Below are positions 5,972-13,496 of a stretch of DNA of 21,101 nucleotides, piece by piece. The stretch comes from Pseudomonadota bacterium (GTDB lineage Bacteria; Desulfobacterota; Desulfobulbia; Desulfobulbales; DAOVYS01), in contig DAOVYS010000014.1 in the NCBI GenBank assembly GCA_030635485.1, positions 1 to 21,101 of the forward strand, written 5' to 3'. The position numbers were made by a program, and so were the translations under genes. Each line of letters opens with the position of its first letter. Positions within the stretch are counted from its first letter, which is position 1. The notes beneath the pieces were generated by a model, which was given only the letters and a program-made list of their open reading frames with translations, made no database searches and was not told where the DNA came from.

Positions 5972-7768
5972 TCAGGATGCATCTGATTTGAGTACTGCCA
6001 GAAAGGCGGACTGGGGTATGTCCACGTTGCCCACTGTCTTCATACGTTTTTTGCCTGCCTTCTGCTTTTCAAGGAGTTTTCTTTTTCTTGAGATATCACC
6101 GCCGTAACATTTGGCTGTAACGTCTTTTCGGAGCGCCGAGATGTTTGTCCTGGCTATGATTGTGCCTCCGATCGCTGCCTGGATCGCGATTTTAAACATC
6201 TGGCGCGGGATCTCGTCTTTCAGCCGTTCGCAGGCATGCAGCCCCCTTTCCCGTGCTTTTGAACGGTGTGCAAGCTGGGACAGGGCGTCTACTTTTTCAT
6301 GGTTTACAAGGATGTCCAGTTTTGCAAGATCGCTTGGGCGGTAGTCAAGCAGTTCGTAATCAAAGGAGCCATAACCCTGCGTGATTGATTTCAGCCTGTC
6401 ATAAAAATCGTAAATAACCTCTGCAAGCGGCAGTTCGCATGTGAATTCGATCCGGCCCGGCATGGGGTAGTGGTAGTTCGTGTTTTCGCCCCTCCTTTCC
6501 ATGCAGAGCGTCATTACAACGCCCATGTACTCTTCCGGCATGAGAATGGTCGCCTTGATGAACGGCTCTTCCGTACGCTCAATCTTGGACGGATCGGGGT
6601 AGTAGGCCGGATTATCCACCTCCACCATGGCTCCGTCCTGTAGATAGAAATGGTAGTTTACCGAAGGAACGGTCAGAATCAGTGAGATATCAAATTCCCT
6701 TTCCAGCCGTTCCTGCACCACCTCTAAATGGAGGAGCCCAAGAAAGCCGCACCGGAAACCAAACCCCAGGGCTGTAGAGGAATCCTTTTGAAAGGTTAAG
6801 GCGGCATCATTCAGCTTGAGTTTTTCCATGGCAGCAGAAAGCGCCTCGTAATCATCCGTTGAGATGGGGTATAGGGATGAAAAGACAACGGGTTGAGGCT
6901 CTTTGAAACCGGGCAGAGGTTTTGCGCATGGGCGGTCCTTTAAGGTGATGGTGTCACCGGTCCTGGTATCGCTTACAGTCTTTATGCCGGCAATTATGTA
7001 ACCTACGTGGCCTGCGGAAAGTTCTTTTTGCGGGTTGCGTGTGATCTGGAACAGGCCTATCTCCTCGACCTTGTAAGTGGCGCCGGTTGACATGAATTGA
7101 ATAATATCTCCGGGTCTGATCTTTCCATGAACGATTCTGCAGGAAATGATTGTGCCCCGGAATGGATCATAGTTGGCATCAAAGATCAGGGCCTCAAGAG
7201 GTCGATCCGGATCACCCTCTGGAGCGGGCAGGAACTTGACAACCGATTCCAGTACAGCGTCCACATTCGTACCTTTTTTTGCGGAACAGAACTGTGTGTG
7301 CTCGCTGTCCAGGCCTAAGTCGTCTTCTATCTGGAGCGCTATTGTGTCCGGGTCCGCAGCCGGCAGGTCGATCTTGTTGATAACCGGGATGATTTCAAGG
7401 TCGTGTTCCATTGCAAGATAGAGGTTGGCAAGGGTCTGTGCCTCAACTCCCTGTGAGGCGTCGATCAGGAGAAGGGCGCCTTCACAGGATGCAAGAGCAC
7501 GTGAGACCTCGTAACTGAAATCAACATGGCCGGGCGTATCCACCATGTTCAGGATGTATTCCCTGCCGTCCTTTGCCTTGTATGGAAGGCAGACGGTTTG
7601 GCTCTTGATGGTGATTCCGCGTTCCCGTTCAATATCCATGGTGTCAAGGATCTGGTCTTTGAAATTGCGGTCAGTCACCAGGTTGCAATGTTGAATAAAG
7701 CGATCGGCAAGAGTAGATTTACCGTGATCGATATGTGCGATGATGCAGAAGTTGCGTATGTTTTTCAT
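5972..7768 (-). CDS. lepA: Elongation factor 4 (LepA), ribosome-associated GTPase
   Basis: A 598-residue translational GTPase, essentially the length of E. coli LepA (599). It acts on ribosomes and promotes back-translocation or helps 30S assembly. GTPase motifs: G1 AHIDHGKST (11-19), a switch region around RERGITIKS (48-56), G3 DTPGH (77-81) and G4 NKID (131-134). It lacks EF-G domain IV and has the LepA-specific C-terminal domain: YDFYDRLKSITQGYGSFDYE, and the late stretch with AKCYGGDISRKRKLLEKQKAGKKRMK that characterises the family. No frameshift or missing motif is visible. The ATG at 7768 has no Shine-Dalgarno sequence. A long nested palindrome (7771-7892) ends two bases upstream of it, which may affect translation. 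In many bacteria lepA is followed by the signal peptidase gene; here it stands alone. Confidence 0.98.
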   Translation of the reverse strand: MKNIRNFCIIAHIDHGKSTLADRFIQHCNLVTDRNFKDQILDTMDIERERGITIKSQTVCLPYKAKDGREYILNMVDTPGHVDFSYEVSRALASCEGALLLIDASQGVEAQTLANLYLAMEHDLEIIPVINKIDLPAADPDTIALQIEDDLGLDSEHTQFCSAKKGTNVDAVLESVVKFLPAPEGDPDRPLEALIFDANYDPFRGTIISCRIVHGKIRPGDIIQFMSTGATYKVEEIGLFQITRNPQKELSAGHVGYIIAGIKTVSDTRTGDTITLKDRPCAKPLPGFKEPQPVVFSSLYPISTDDYEALSAAMEKLKLNDAALTFQKDSSTALGFGFRCGFLGLLHLEVVQERLEREFDISLILTVPSVNYHFYLQDGAMVEVDNPAYYPDPSKIERTEEPFIKATILMPEEYMGVVMTLCMERRGENTNYHYPMPGRIEFTCELPLAEVIYDFYDRLKSITQGYGSFDYELLDYRPSDLAKLDILVNHEKVDALSQLAHRSKARERGLHACERLKDEIPRQMFKIAIQAAIGGTIIARTNISALRKDVTAKCYGGDISRKRKLLEKQKAGKKRMKTVGNVDIPQSAFLAVLKSDAS

Positions 7769-7770
7769 GC

Positions 7771-7892
7771 GGTATATAACTCGATTTTCAGACTTGGCGC
7801 GTTTTAGTTTTATGAATGTATTAGGGGAGTATCCATCCGTGAATCGTAGTATTGGATGGATACTCCCCTTTTAAAAAACGCCATTATATACC
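7771..7892. repeat. Nested palindrome immediately upstream of lepA
   Basis: Outer arms GGTATATAA (7771-7779) and TTATATACC (7884-7892) are perfect. TGGCG (7795-7799) pairs with CGCCA (7879-7883). The core has perfect 16-bp arms AGGGGAGTATCCATCC (7823-7838) and GGATGGATACTCCCCT (7854-7869) around a 15-nt loop. The left half contains 15 bases between the outer and middle arms that the right half lacks. On the minus strand it would form a strong hairpin in the lepA leader. It could be a non-autonomous mobile element or a regulatory structure. Confidence 0.7.
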
Positions 7893-7950
7893 AGACTGTA
7901 AGATCGGGAAACCTATTTTGTTAAGGGCTCGTTCAAAAATCACTCCGTTA

Positions 7951-7987
7951 CCCTGACCCCTGACCCCTTAGCCCTAGCCCTGACCTC
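7951..7987 (-). repeat. GGTCAGGG-type short tandem repeat after the chemoreceptor gene
   Basis: The minus strand reads as repeated GAGGTCAGGG/GGGGTCAGGG blocks, starting 16 bases after the chemoreceptor stop codon. A related stretch follows ppsA at 21069-21100, also with the G-rich face on the coding strand. Confidence 0.6.
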
Positions 7988-8002
7988 TAAACCCCAAACA
8001 GG

Positions 8003-10066
8003 CTAAAAATCCGTAAAAGCCTCTTTATCTAAAGGAATTATCTGATCAGGCCTTAGCTCCGCTTCCAGGTTGACCTGTTTTGTTTTGTGAACCGTCAATC
8101 CATTGGTTTTTTTTGCGGAAACCGGAAGGTTTTTTGGGGTTTCTATCTTCTGCTTTTCGTTCAATCTCCGCTGCCTGCTTACAGTCTTGTTGTCGGTTCT
8201 TCCGTTGACTAAGGTCGACAGTTGTTCTACAACCTCCATCATTTGCACTGCCTGGGCATTCATCTGCTCGGACGCAGCAGCAGATTCCTCGGCATGGGCT
8301 GCGTTTTGCTGGGTCACCTTGTCCATTTCTGCTATGGCTTTGTTCACCTGGGAAATCCCATGGGCCTGCTCCTTAGAGGCAGCGGAGATTTCATTGATCA
8401 GTTCGCCTGTTTTTTTCACACCATTTGTTACCTCGGAGAATGCCTCATTGGTCTTTACCGCAACACCCGAACCCTCTTTGGTCTTATTGACCGTGTCTTC
8501 GATCAAAGAGGCTGTGTTTTTTGCGGCTTTAGCAGATCGCAGGGCAAGGTTTCTCACCTCTTCGGCCACCACGGCAAATCCTGCTCCCGCCTCGCCGGCA
8601 CGGGCAGCTTCTACGGCTGCATTTAATGCAAGCAGATTGGTCTGAAACGCAATCTCATCGATTGTCTTGATGATTTTGAATGTGTCTTTGCTTGCCTTTG
8701 CAATGTTGCCCATTGAACTTGTCAGTTCGGATATAGAATTATTGGCCTGCTCAGCCATTTTTGAAGTATCTGACATCAAGATGTTTGCGTGGTCGGAATT
8801 GTCTGCATTCTGATTGGTCATGGAGGCCATCTCTTCTATTGAAGAAGAGGTTTCTTCTATCCCTGCCGCCTGTTCAGAGGCCCCTTCGGCCAGGGATTGG
8901 CTGGAGGATGCTATCTGGACGGATGCAGAGGTGACCTGGCCGGCGCTTTCCGTAAGGCCCTTGATGGCTCGGTTGAGGGGTCGGGTTATAGATCGGATGA
9001 CAAAGAAACCAAGAGTTGCCGCCAGAAGCACAGAGCAGGACATTAAAATCGTCAACAACCATGCTGAAGAGGCTTTTGATTTTTTTGCATTTGTTTGGGC
9101 TAAATTCATGTCATTGTCTGCGATCTCTTCTAGTTGCTCAAGGTGGCTTGTCATTTTTTCGGATGCTTCGAACATTGCATTTACCAATGTTTGCTCTTGC
9201 CCTTCTGTTTCCTGTATTTTTGCCTCGGCATATTTTTGAAGATTGGCAAGACCCTGTTGCACCTTTGTTGCGTAACGCACTCCTCGCTGCAATAGTGCTT
9301 CTTTTTGGCTATCCTCGGCAGACATGACATTTTTCCCAACTTCATGAAACTTTGCATGGTCTGATTGGAATTTGTCAAGCAGGGCGGTTAATTCTTTATC
9401 TTCACACTTGAATGATGTATACCAATCCCCTAAAAAGCATTTAGTGGGATCGAGTTCGCCTGTGAAGTCAATTTCATATTCTACAGCATCTTGTAATTGC
9501 TCAAACCATTTTCTATGCTTTAGGTCTGCTGCATACAGGAATCCTGAAAGGTCATAATGAACACCGTTGTAGGTAAAACTGTATTGCACTCTCTTTTTAT
9601 GAGTTTCCATCAGCTCTCTGGCTTTATTGCTGAATATTAACTGATCCTCACTGATTATTTCTACCAGGGCCAGCATTTCGTCGGTTCCACGAGGGACTTT
9701 GATGTTAAGCCCATCCTTGACATACATCCTGCCGGCGGGACTGTTCTTAAATTCTTTAGATTCCGTTCCATATTTTACCATGGAAATAAACATGTCGAAA
9801 TCGCCAATGTGTTCGTTGACTTGCTCTTCGATTTCACTCAGGCCCGTTTCAGAAAGGAGGTACTTTCTGCAAGCATTCACTGCCTTTTCCGCAGAAATAA
9901 CAGCCTCCATTGCTACATCTTTGAAAGGTACTTTTTCTTCCAACACTATATCCCCACTCCGGGCTACCTTTTTTACCGTAGTCATACCTGTAAGTCCTGC
10001 AGCCAGAACAATTAGGGATAGAATCAGGAAGCTTCCCGCCAATTTTTTGCCGATCGTTAAGTTCAT
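8003..10066 (-). CDS. Methyl-accepting chemotaxis protein with extracytoplasmic CZB-type zinc-binding domain
   Basis: A 687-residue transmembrane chemoreceptor. TM1 is about 10-28 and TM2 about 336-357. The roughly 300 residues between them are helical and contain a CZB signature: His184 (HRKWFEQ), Cys210 in CFLGDWY (210-216), and His237 and His241 (SDHAKFHE). This is the 3-His/1-Cys set of chemoreceptor zinc-binding domains. After TM2 comes a HAMP-like RSITRPLNRAIKG (358-370), then the signalling hairpin IDEIAFQTNLLALNAAVEAA (469-488) and GFAVVAEEVRNLA (496-508). Both sides have Gln/Glu/Ala-rich methylation helices. The C-terminal tail (about 620-687) is basic and ends in DKEAFTDF without a clear NWETF tether. 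GGAGGT lies 5 nt before the ATG. CheW, a REC protein and an exported protein are encoded immediately upstream; no CheA or CheR is present. Confidence 0.93.
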   Translation of the reverse strand: MNLTIGKKLAGSFLILSLIVLAAGLTGMTTVKKVARSGDIVLEEKVPFKDVAMEAVISAEKAVNACRKYLLSETGLSEIEEQVNEHIGDFDMFISMVKYGTESKEFKNSPAGRMYVKDGLNIKVPRGTDEMLALVEIISEDQLIFSNKARELMETHKKRVQYSFTYNGVHYDLSGFLYAADLKHRKWFEQLQDAVEYEIDFTGELDPTKCFLGDWYTSFKCEDKELTALLDKFQSDHAKFHEVGKNVMSAEDSQKEALLQRGVRYATKVQQGLANLQKYAEAKIQETEGQEQTLVNAMFEASEKMTSHLEQLEEIADNDMNLAQTNAKKSKASSAWLLTILMSCSVLLAATLGFFVIRSITRPLNRAIKGLTESAGQVTSASVQIASSSQSLAEGASEQAAGIEETSSSIEEMASMTNQNADNSDHANILMSDTSKMAEQANNSISELTSSMGNIAKASKDTFKIIKTIDEIAFQTNLLALNAAVEAARAGEAGAGFAVVAEEVRNLALRSAKAAKNTASLIEDTVNKTKEGSGVAVKTNEAFSEVTNGVKKTGELINEISAASKEQAHGISQVNKAIAEMDKVTQQNAAHAEESAAASEQMNAQAVQMMEVVEQLSTLVNGRTDNKTVSRQRRLNEKQKIETPKNLPVSAKKTNGLTVHKTKQVNLEAELRPDQIIPLDKEAFTDF

Positions 10067-10114
10067 CGGTTACCTCCATTTATGCCGTAGAGTGGGGCAT
10101 AGATATAACAATTT

Positions 10115-10654
10115 TCAATCAAGATGTTTCAAGTGTTCTCTAACCTCAGCCAGTTCATCCTTTATCTGTTCCAACAATGCCTCGTTCTTTGTTTTTTTGT
10201 ATTCATTAAGGCAAATGATGGCCGTAGCAGGATGAACGATTGCGTCGTAGTGACACATGACTTCAGCAAAGTGATCAAACTTTTCTATGTCGACTCCATT
10301 AGCTTTTAAGACAGAGCCTTCGTGCCATTGCGCCTCAATTTTTTCTAACGTCAGTAATGTCATTTTTTGAGCGTTTTCAATGGTAATTTTCATCATCTTG
10401 ACTTCAATTGGCGGTGTTTCCGGTTCGTTCATGTGCTCCCTGCATCCTGCAACGCCAAGCTCTACCAATTTTTCCATGTCTGTCAACATTTTGTCTGCGT
10501 CGATATTACCACTGAGTACCCTGCCGATAGTCTTTTTTGCTGTTTTGTCGTAGGTTTTTTTGTCAAACTCGTGTTTTGTTTGTGCAAAGGCGTTTGTTAT
10601 CATTCCTGCAATCAGCATCATCAACAGACATCCCCAACAAGTTGTTTTTTTCAT
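10115..10654 (-). CDS. Exported helical protein of unknown function, Cys/His-rich
   Basis: I do not recognise this family. It has 179 residues with a clear signal peptide: KK at the start, hydrophobic core 9-20, and cleavage after NAFA (residue 24). The mature part is predicted all-helical and mildly acidic, without membrane segments. Potential metal or heme ligands are clustered: C71 and H74 (GCREHM), H111 (QWHEG), and H128, C134, H135, H141 and C148 in FDHFAEVMCHYDAIVHPATAIIC. The gene lies between CheW and the chemoreceptor, only 48 bp before the latter and on the same strand, and has an excellent ribosome-binding site (AAGGAG, 7 nt). Context suggests a periplasmic ligand carrier or partner for the chemoreceptor sensor domain. 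That is inference; a four-helix-bundle binding protein is the most plausible fold. Confidence 0.75.
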   Translation of the reverse strand: MKKTTCWGCLLMMLIAGMITNAFAQTKHEFDKKTYDKTAKKTIGRVLSGNIDADKMLTDMEKLVELGVAGCREHMNEPETPPIEVKMMKITIENAQKMTLLTLEKIEAQWHEGSVLKANGVDIEKFDHFAEVMCHYDAIVHPATAIICLNEYKKTKNEALLEQIKDELAEVREHLKHLD

Positions 10655-10688
10655 TGTTATTCTCCTTTTTTGTAATAAACTTGATAAG

Positions 10689-10711
10689 TTTGATGAACTC
10701 GCAAAAAAGTC
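10689..10711 (+). repeat. Short dispersed motif, copy 2
   Basis: TTTGATGAACTCGCAAAAAA followed by GTC, in the gap between CheW and the exported protein. It resembles the minus-strand sequence at 5892-5912 over about 16 of 20 positions. Confidence 0.35.
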
Positions 10712-10785
10712 ATGGGATGATTAAGCCCTCTTTTTTTTGAGGTCATTGGTTAACCACACAACCATCTATTCATCCAATCATCCAT

Positions 10786-11298
10786 CTAAGCAGCATTTTT
10801 CAGAGCGGCTACCTCTTCAGTGCCAAGCACCCGATCTATATCGAGCAGTATCTTAACTCCTCCTTTCGCCTTAGCCATGCCGAGTATGTAGGCTGTATCC
10901 AGCCTGGTTCCGAATGACGGCGTATCTTCAATGTCGTCGGCTTTGATGCTTAAGACCTCTGAGACGGAATCGACCACTATACCGATCAGGATGTTCGCTG
11001 CCCCGCTTTTGAGCTCGACCACGATTATGCAGGTACGTTCGGTATACTCGATTTTTTCTATTTCGAATTTCAGCCTTAAATCGATTACAGGGATGACCCT
11101 GCCGCGAAGGTTTATCACCCCTTTTACAAATTCCGGTGTCTGTGGGACAGTGGTGGTCTCCATTATCCCGATGATCTCTCTGATTTTCAGGATGCCTATG
11201 CCGTACTCTTCGCCTGCCATAAAAAAGGTAAGATATTTCCCTTCTCTATCTTGCATGGCCTTTACAGCCTGGTCCACTGTTTCCATTAATTCCGTCAT
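10786..11298 (-). CDS. cheW: Chemotaxis coupling protein CheW
   Basis: A 170-residue single CheW domain that would couple receptors to a CheA kinase in the cytoplasm. The domain spans about 18-160: KYLTFFMAGEEYGIGILKIREII (21-43) as the first strands, VPQTPEFVKGVINLRGRVIPVIDLR (51-75) as the receptor-contact core, then GIVVDSVSEVL (105-115). The NLRGRVIPVIDL segment is the family hallmark. A short amphipathic N-terminal extension precedes the domain. AAGGAG lies 7 nt before the ATG. It is followed downstream by the exported protein and the chemoreceptor, in a probable operon. No cheA is in the window, so it must work with a kinase encoded elsewhere. Confidence 0.95.
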   Translation of the reverse strand: MTELMETVDQAVKAMQDREGKYLTFFMAGEEYGIGILKIREIIGIMETTTVPQTPEFVKGVINLRGRVIPVIDLRLKFEIEKIEYTERTCIIVVELKSGAANILIGIVVDSVSEVLSIKADDIEDTPSFGTRLDTAYILGMAKAKGGVKILLDIDRVLGTEEVAALKNAA

Positions 11299-11418
11299 TT
11301 TTAAGGCTCCTTTTTTGTCCGTTTAGTCTGTTTGTAACCAATGACTAATAGGCCAATCCTCCACTCGGTTATCTATTTTTGATTTTTTTTATCATAAATC
11401 TAATATTCAGGTTTGAGT

Positions 11419-11877
11419 TCAGTGGTTATCCGTTGTTCGGCAGCGGTTTCGCTTATGTCCAATATGGCAGATCAATGCCATCATTTCTTTGGGTGTCAGG
11501 GATTTTTGCGCAGAGAGATCCATTCCCGGCCGTATATTTTTGCTTACCGAACCGTTGTCATTATAAGCTGAGATAATCAGTACTGAAATTTCAGGATGAG
11601 TTTTTTGAATCCATTGTAATAGCTTGACACCATCTCTGTTCGGCATGATTACATCCGTTATGATAAGATCGAATGGGTTTCCTTTGCCAAAGGAATCTTC
11701 AATCTTATTGACGGCATCCTCCTTATCATATGTCACATTCGATAAGAATCCTTCTCTCCTCAGATGACGTTGTATCGTCCTGGCAAATTCAGGTTCGTTA
11801 TCAACCACCAATATGCGTTTTATAGATTCGATCAAGTGCTTATTGCCTTTTTTATAACTGCTTTTGGAAAGAATCAT
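11419..11877 (-). CDS. Single-domain response regulator (REC), partly degenerate
   Basis: A CheY-like receiver of about 152 residues with no output domain. RILVVDNEPE (21-30) is the acidic-pocket strand, with Asp-Asn-Glu in place of the usual Asp-Asp-Glu. The phospho-acceptor is Asp75 in LIITDVIMPNRDG, and the switch residue is Ser103 in LIISAYND. The conserved Lys is Lys125 but is followed by Ser (QKSLTP) rather than the usual Pro. The start is uncertain: I use the ATG at 11877. The frame opens further to a TTG at 11898. Neither has a clear ribosome-binding site, and residues 1-20 look non-domain. The gene lies upstream of cheW on the same strand with a 120-bp gap. It may act as a CheY-like output or phosphate sink, or be a weakened receiver. 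Confidence 0.82.
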   Translation of the reverse strand: MILSKSSYKKGNKHLIESIKRILVVDNEPEFARTIQRHLRREGFLSNVTYDKEDAVNKIEDSFGKGNPFDLIITDVIMPNRDGVKLLQWIQKTHPEISVLIISAYNDNGSVSKNIRPGMDLSAQKSLTPKEMMALICHIGHKRNRCRTTDNH

Positions 11878-12020
11878 TTGTATGCTACTGATTTGCAATC
11901 AGTATGCCGAAGACTAACAGTAGCGCAAAAAAATTTAACTTGCTGTTATTATGGTATATTTAAAATAAAGGAGGGGGGAGTATAAAAAAGCCGGAACGAC
12001 TTATTTGTCATGTATGTCGA

Positions 12021-12057
12021 GTACAGTTCAGGATATTGTTACAACCCTGAACTGTAC
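12021..12057. repeat. Perfect 12-bp inverted repeat
   Basis: GTACAGTTCAGG (12021-12032) and CCTGAACTGTAC (12046-12057) are exact reverse complements separated by 13 bases. It sits between the sigma-54 regulator and the REC gene. It could be a stem-loop at the end of the regulator transcript or a dyad operator for the REC/cheW operon. No U-tract is adjacent. Confidence 0.65.
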
Positions 12058-12084
12058 AACCTATTGATATAGAAGAAAAAATTT

Positions 12085-12127
12085 GGCTGACGACCTTTGT
12101 GCCATAGGCTGACGACCTAAAGGTCGT
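12085..12127 (-). repeat. Direct repeat and small hairpin over the regulator stop codon
   Basis: GGCTGACGACCT occurs twice (12085-12096 and 12107-12118, 22 bp apart), the second copy covering the regulator stop codon. ACGACCT-AA-AGGTCGT (12112-12127) forms a 7-bp hairpin across that stop. On the minus strand an AAATTTTTT run follows the distal copy (12084-12076), so this may be part of a terminator. Confidence 0.45.
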
Positions 12128-13496
12128 TTATAAGGGATTTCCGACGAGGGTTGTCTTTCATCTGGGCCAGTTTGCGTTGTAGCTGCCTTACTGTAACACC
12201 CAATATATCGGAGGCCTTTTTGCGGTCACCTTTGGTGTGGGTAAGGACATAGGCCAGATGTGTATCATAGTTTTCTTTCAGACTGCACAGGCTGCGGGCA
12301 AAGGTGGGGATAGAGGGGCGCTCATGCCCATCATATAGATCTTGCGGCAGGATTGTGGCTGATTTTGCAAGTAGTACACCATTTTCCACTACCTGCGCCA
12401 GTTCACGGATGTTGCCCGGATAATTTTTATTCATCAACATATCCAAGGCTTCAGGGCTTAAGCCTTGGATATCCTTTTTGTGCCGCATGCATGCTTTTTT
12501 AAGAAAATGGGAAGCAAGAAGGGGAATATCGCCCCCCCTCTCCTGAAGCGGAGGGAGGTGGACGTGAGCTGATTTCAGCCGGTAATTTAAATCCAATCTG
12601 AATCTGCCTTCCCGGCAGGCCTTTCTTAAATCCGTATTAGTGGCCGAGATAATGCGGACCTCCACATGTCTCGGCTCAATTTCGCCAATCCGGGTAACAT
12701 ATTTGTCTTCCAGCACCCGGAGAAGTTTGGCCTGCAGGTTTACAGGCAACTCTCCAATTTCATCCAAGAACAGGGTCCCCATGTCAGCCTGCTCAAAGTA
12801 ACCTTTGTAATCCTTATCCGCGCCTGTAAAAGCTCCTTTTGTGTGTCCAAAAAGCTGGCTTTCAAACAGTGTTTCCGGAATCGACGAAACATTTACCGGT
12901 ATAAAAGGGCCGTTTGGATTTGGTCCTGCTTTGTGGATGCCTCGGGCCATCAATTCTTTTCCTGTTCCTGATTCACCGGTTATGAGGAAGGGATTGCCGC
13001 CTCTGGCCATTACATGGGCGTAGGAGAGTAATTCCTTCATCCGTGGGCACTGAGTGATGATGTCGGCAAAAGGTTCAGGCACATCTGTTTTGTTTGAGCC
13101 TGAAAGCGTGCCGGCCAAACCCATGAGCAGCCCCTTATGTTCATATGCCCGTTCAATGGATAACAAAAGACGTTCATTATCCACCGGCTTTACTAAATAA
13201 TCATAAGCGCCGAGACGAATGGCTTTGACCGCAGTCGATACGTCCTCCACAGCGGTAAGCATGATAAACTCTGTATTGTTGTGTTTAAAGGGCTTTGTAG
13301 CCTCCATGACATGGAATCCGTCTACTTCCGGCATCAGGAGGTCAAGGATTACAATGTCAAAATCCTGTTCTTTGATTTTGCTGATGGCTTCTTTCCCGTT
13401 GTCACAGATTTCTACGTTTCGTATGTTTCGACGTCTGAGCAAACGTCTGACAGATGTCAAGGCCACCTGTTCGTCGTCAACAATGAGGATTTTCAT
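12117..13496 (-). CDS. Sigma-54-dependent response regulator (NtrC family)
   Basis: A 459-residue cytoplasmic transcription activator. The REC domain (1-120) has DDE at 7-9, phospho-acceptor Asp52 in VILDLLMPE, Thr81 and Lys103 (YLVKP). The AAA+ domain (about 145-385) carries Walker A GESGTGKE, the sigma-54-contacting loop GAFTGA, a Walker B stretch FLDEIGELP and the NYPGNIREL sensor region. The C-terminal Fis-type helix-turn-helix is DRKKASDILGVTVRQLQRKL. All activator hallmarks are intact. It is translated from an ATG overlapping the histidine kinase stop by 4 bp (ATGA), so kinase and regulator are a cognate pair. Its promoters would carry GG-N10-GC type elements; I found no convincing one in this window, so its targets are unknown. 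Confidence 0.96.
   Translation of the reverse strand: MKILIVDDEQVALTSVRRLLRRRNIRNVEICDNGKEAISKIKEQDFDIVILDLLMPEVDGFHVMEATKPFKHNNTEFIMLTAVEDVSTAVKAIRLGAYDYLVKPVDNERLLLSIERAYEHKGLLMGLAGTLSGSNKTDVPEPFADIITQCPRMKELLSYAHVMARGGNPFLITGESGTGKELMARGIHKAGPNPNGPFIPVNVSSIPETLFESQLFGHTKGAFTGADKDYKGYFEQADMGTLFLDEIGELPVNLQAKLLRVLEDKYVTRIGEIEPRHVEVRIISATNTDLRKACREGRFRLDLNYRLKSAHVHLPPLQERGGDIPLLASHFLKKACMRHKKDIQGLSPEALDMLMNKNYPGNIRELAQVVENGVLLAKSATILPQDLYDGHERPSIPTFARSLCSLKENYDTHLAYVLTHTKGDRKKASDILGVTVRQLQRKLAQMKDNPRRKSLINDL

Noticed and set aside
8103..8645. 180-codon plus-strand frame opposite the chemoreceptor gene
   Set aside because: It mirrors the low-complexity Ala/Ser/Glu helices of the receptor on the other strand and has no domain or start signal.
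10746..10795. ATCCA-rich short tandem repeats near the CheW stop codon
   Set aside because: Units are irregular (about 4-9 bases) and few; most likely simple low-complexity sequence.
12076..12110. Possible sigma-54 promoter (TGGCAC on the minus strand at 12104-12099)
   Set aside because: The -12 TTGC element is not at the required distance, so the match is only half a promoter.
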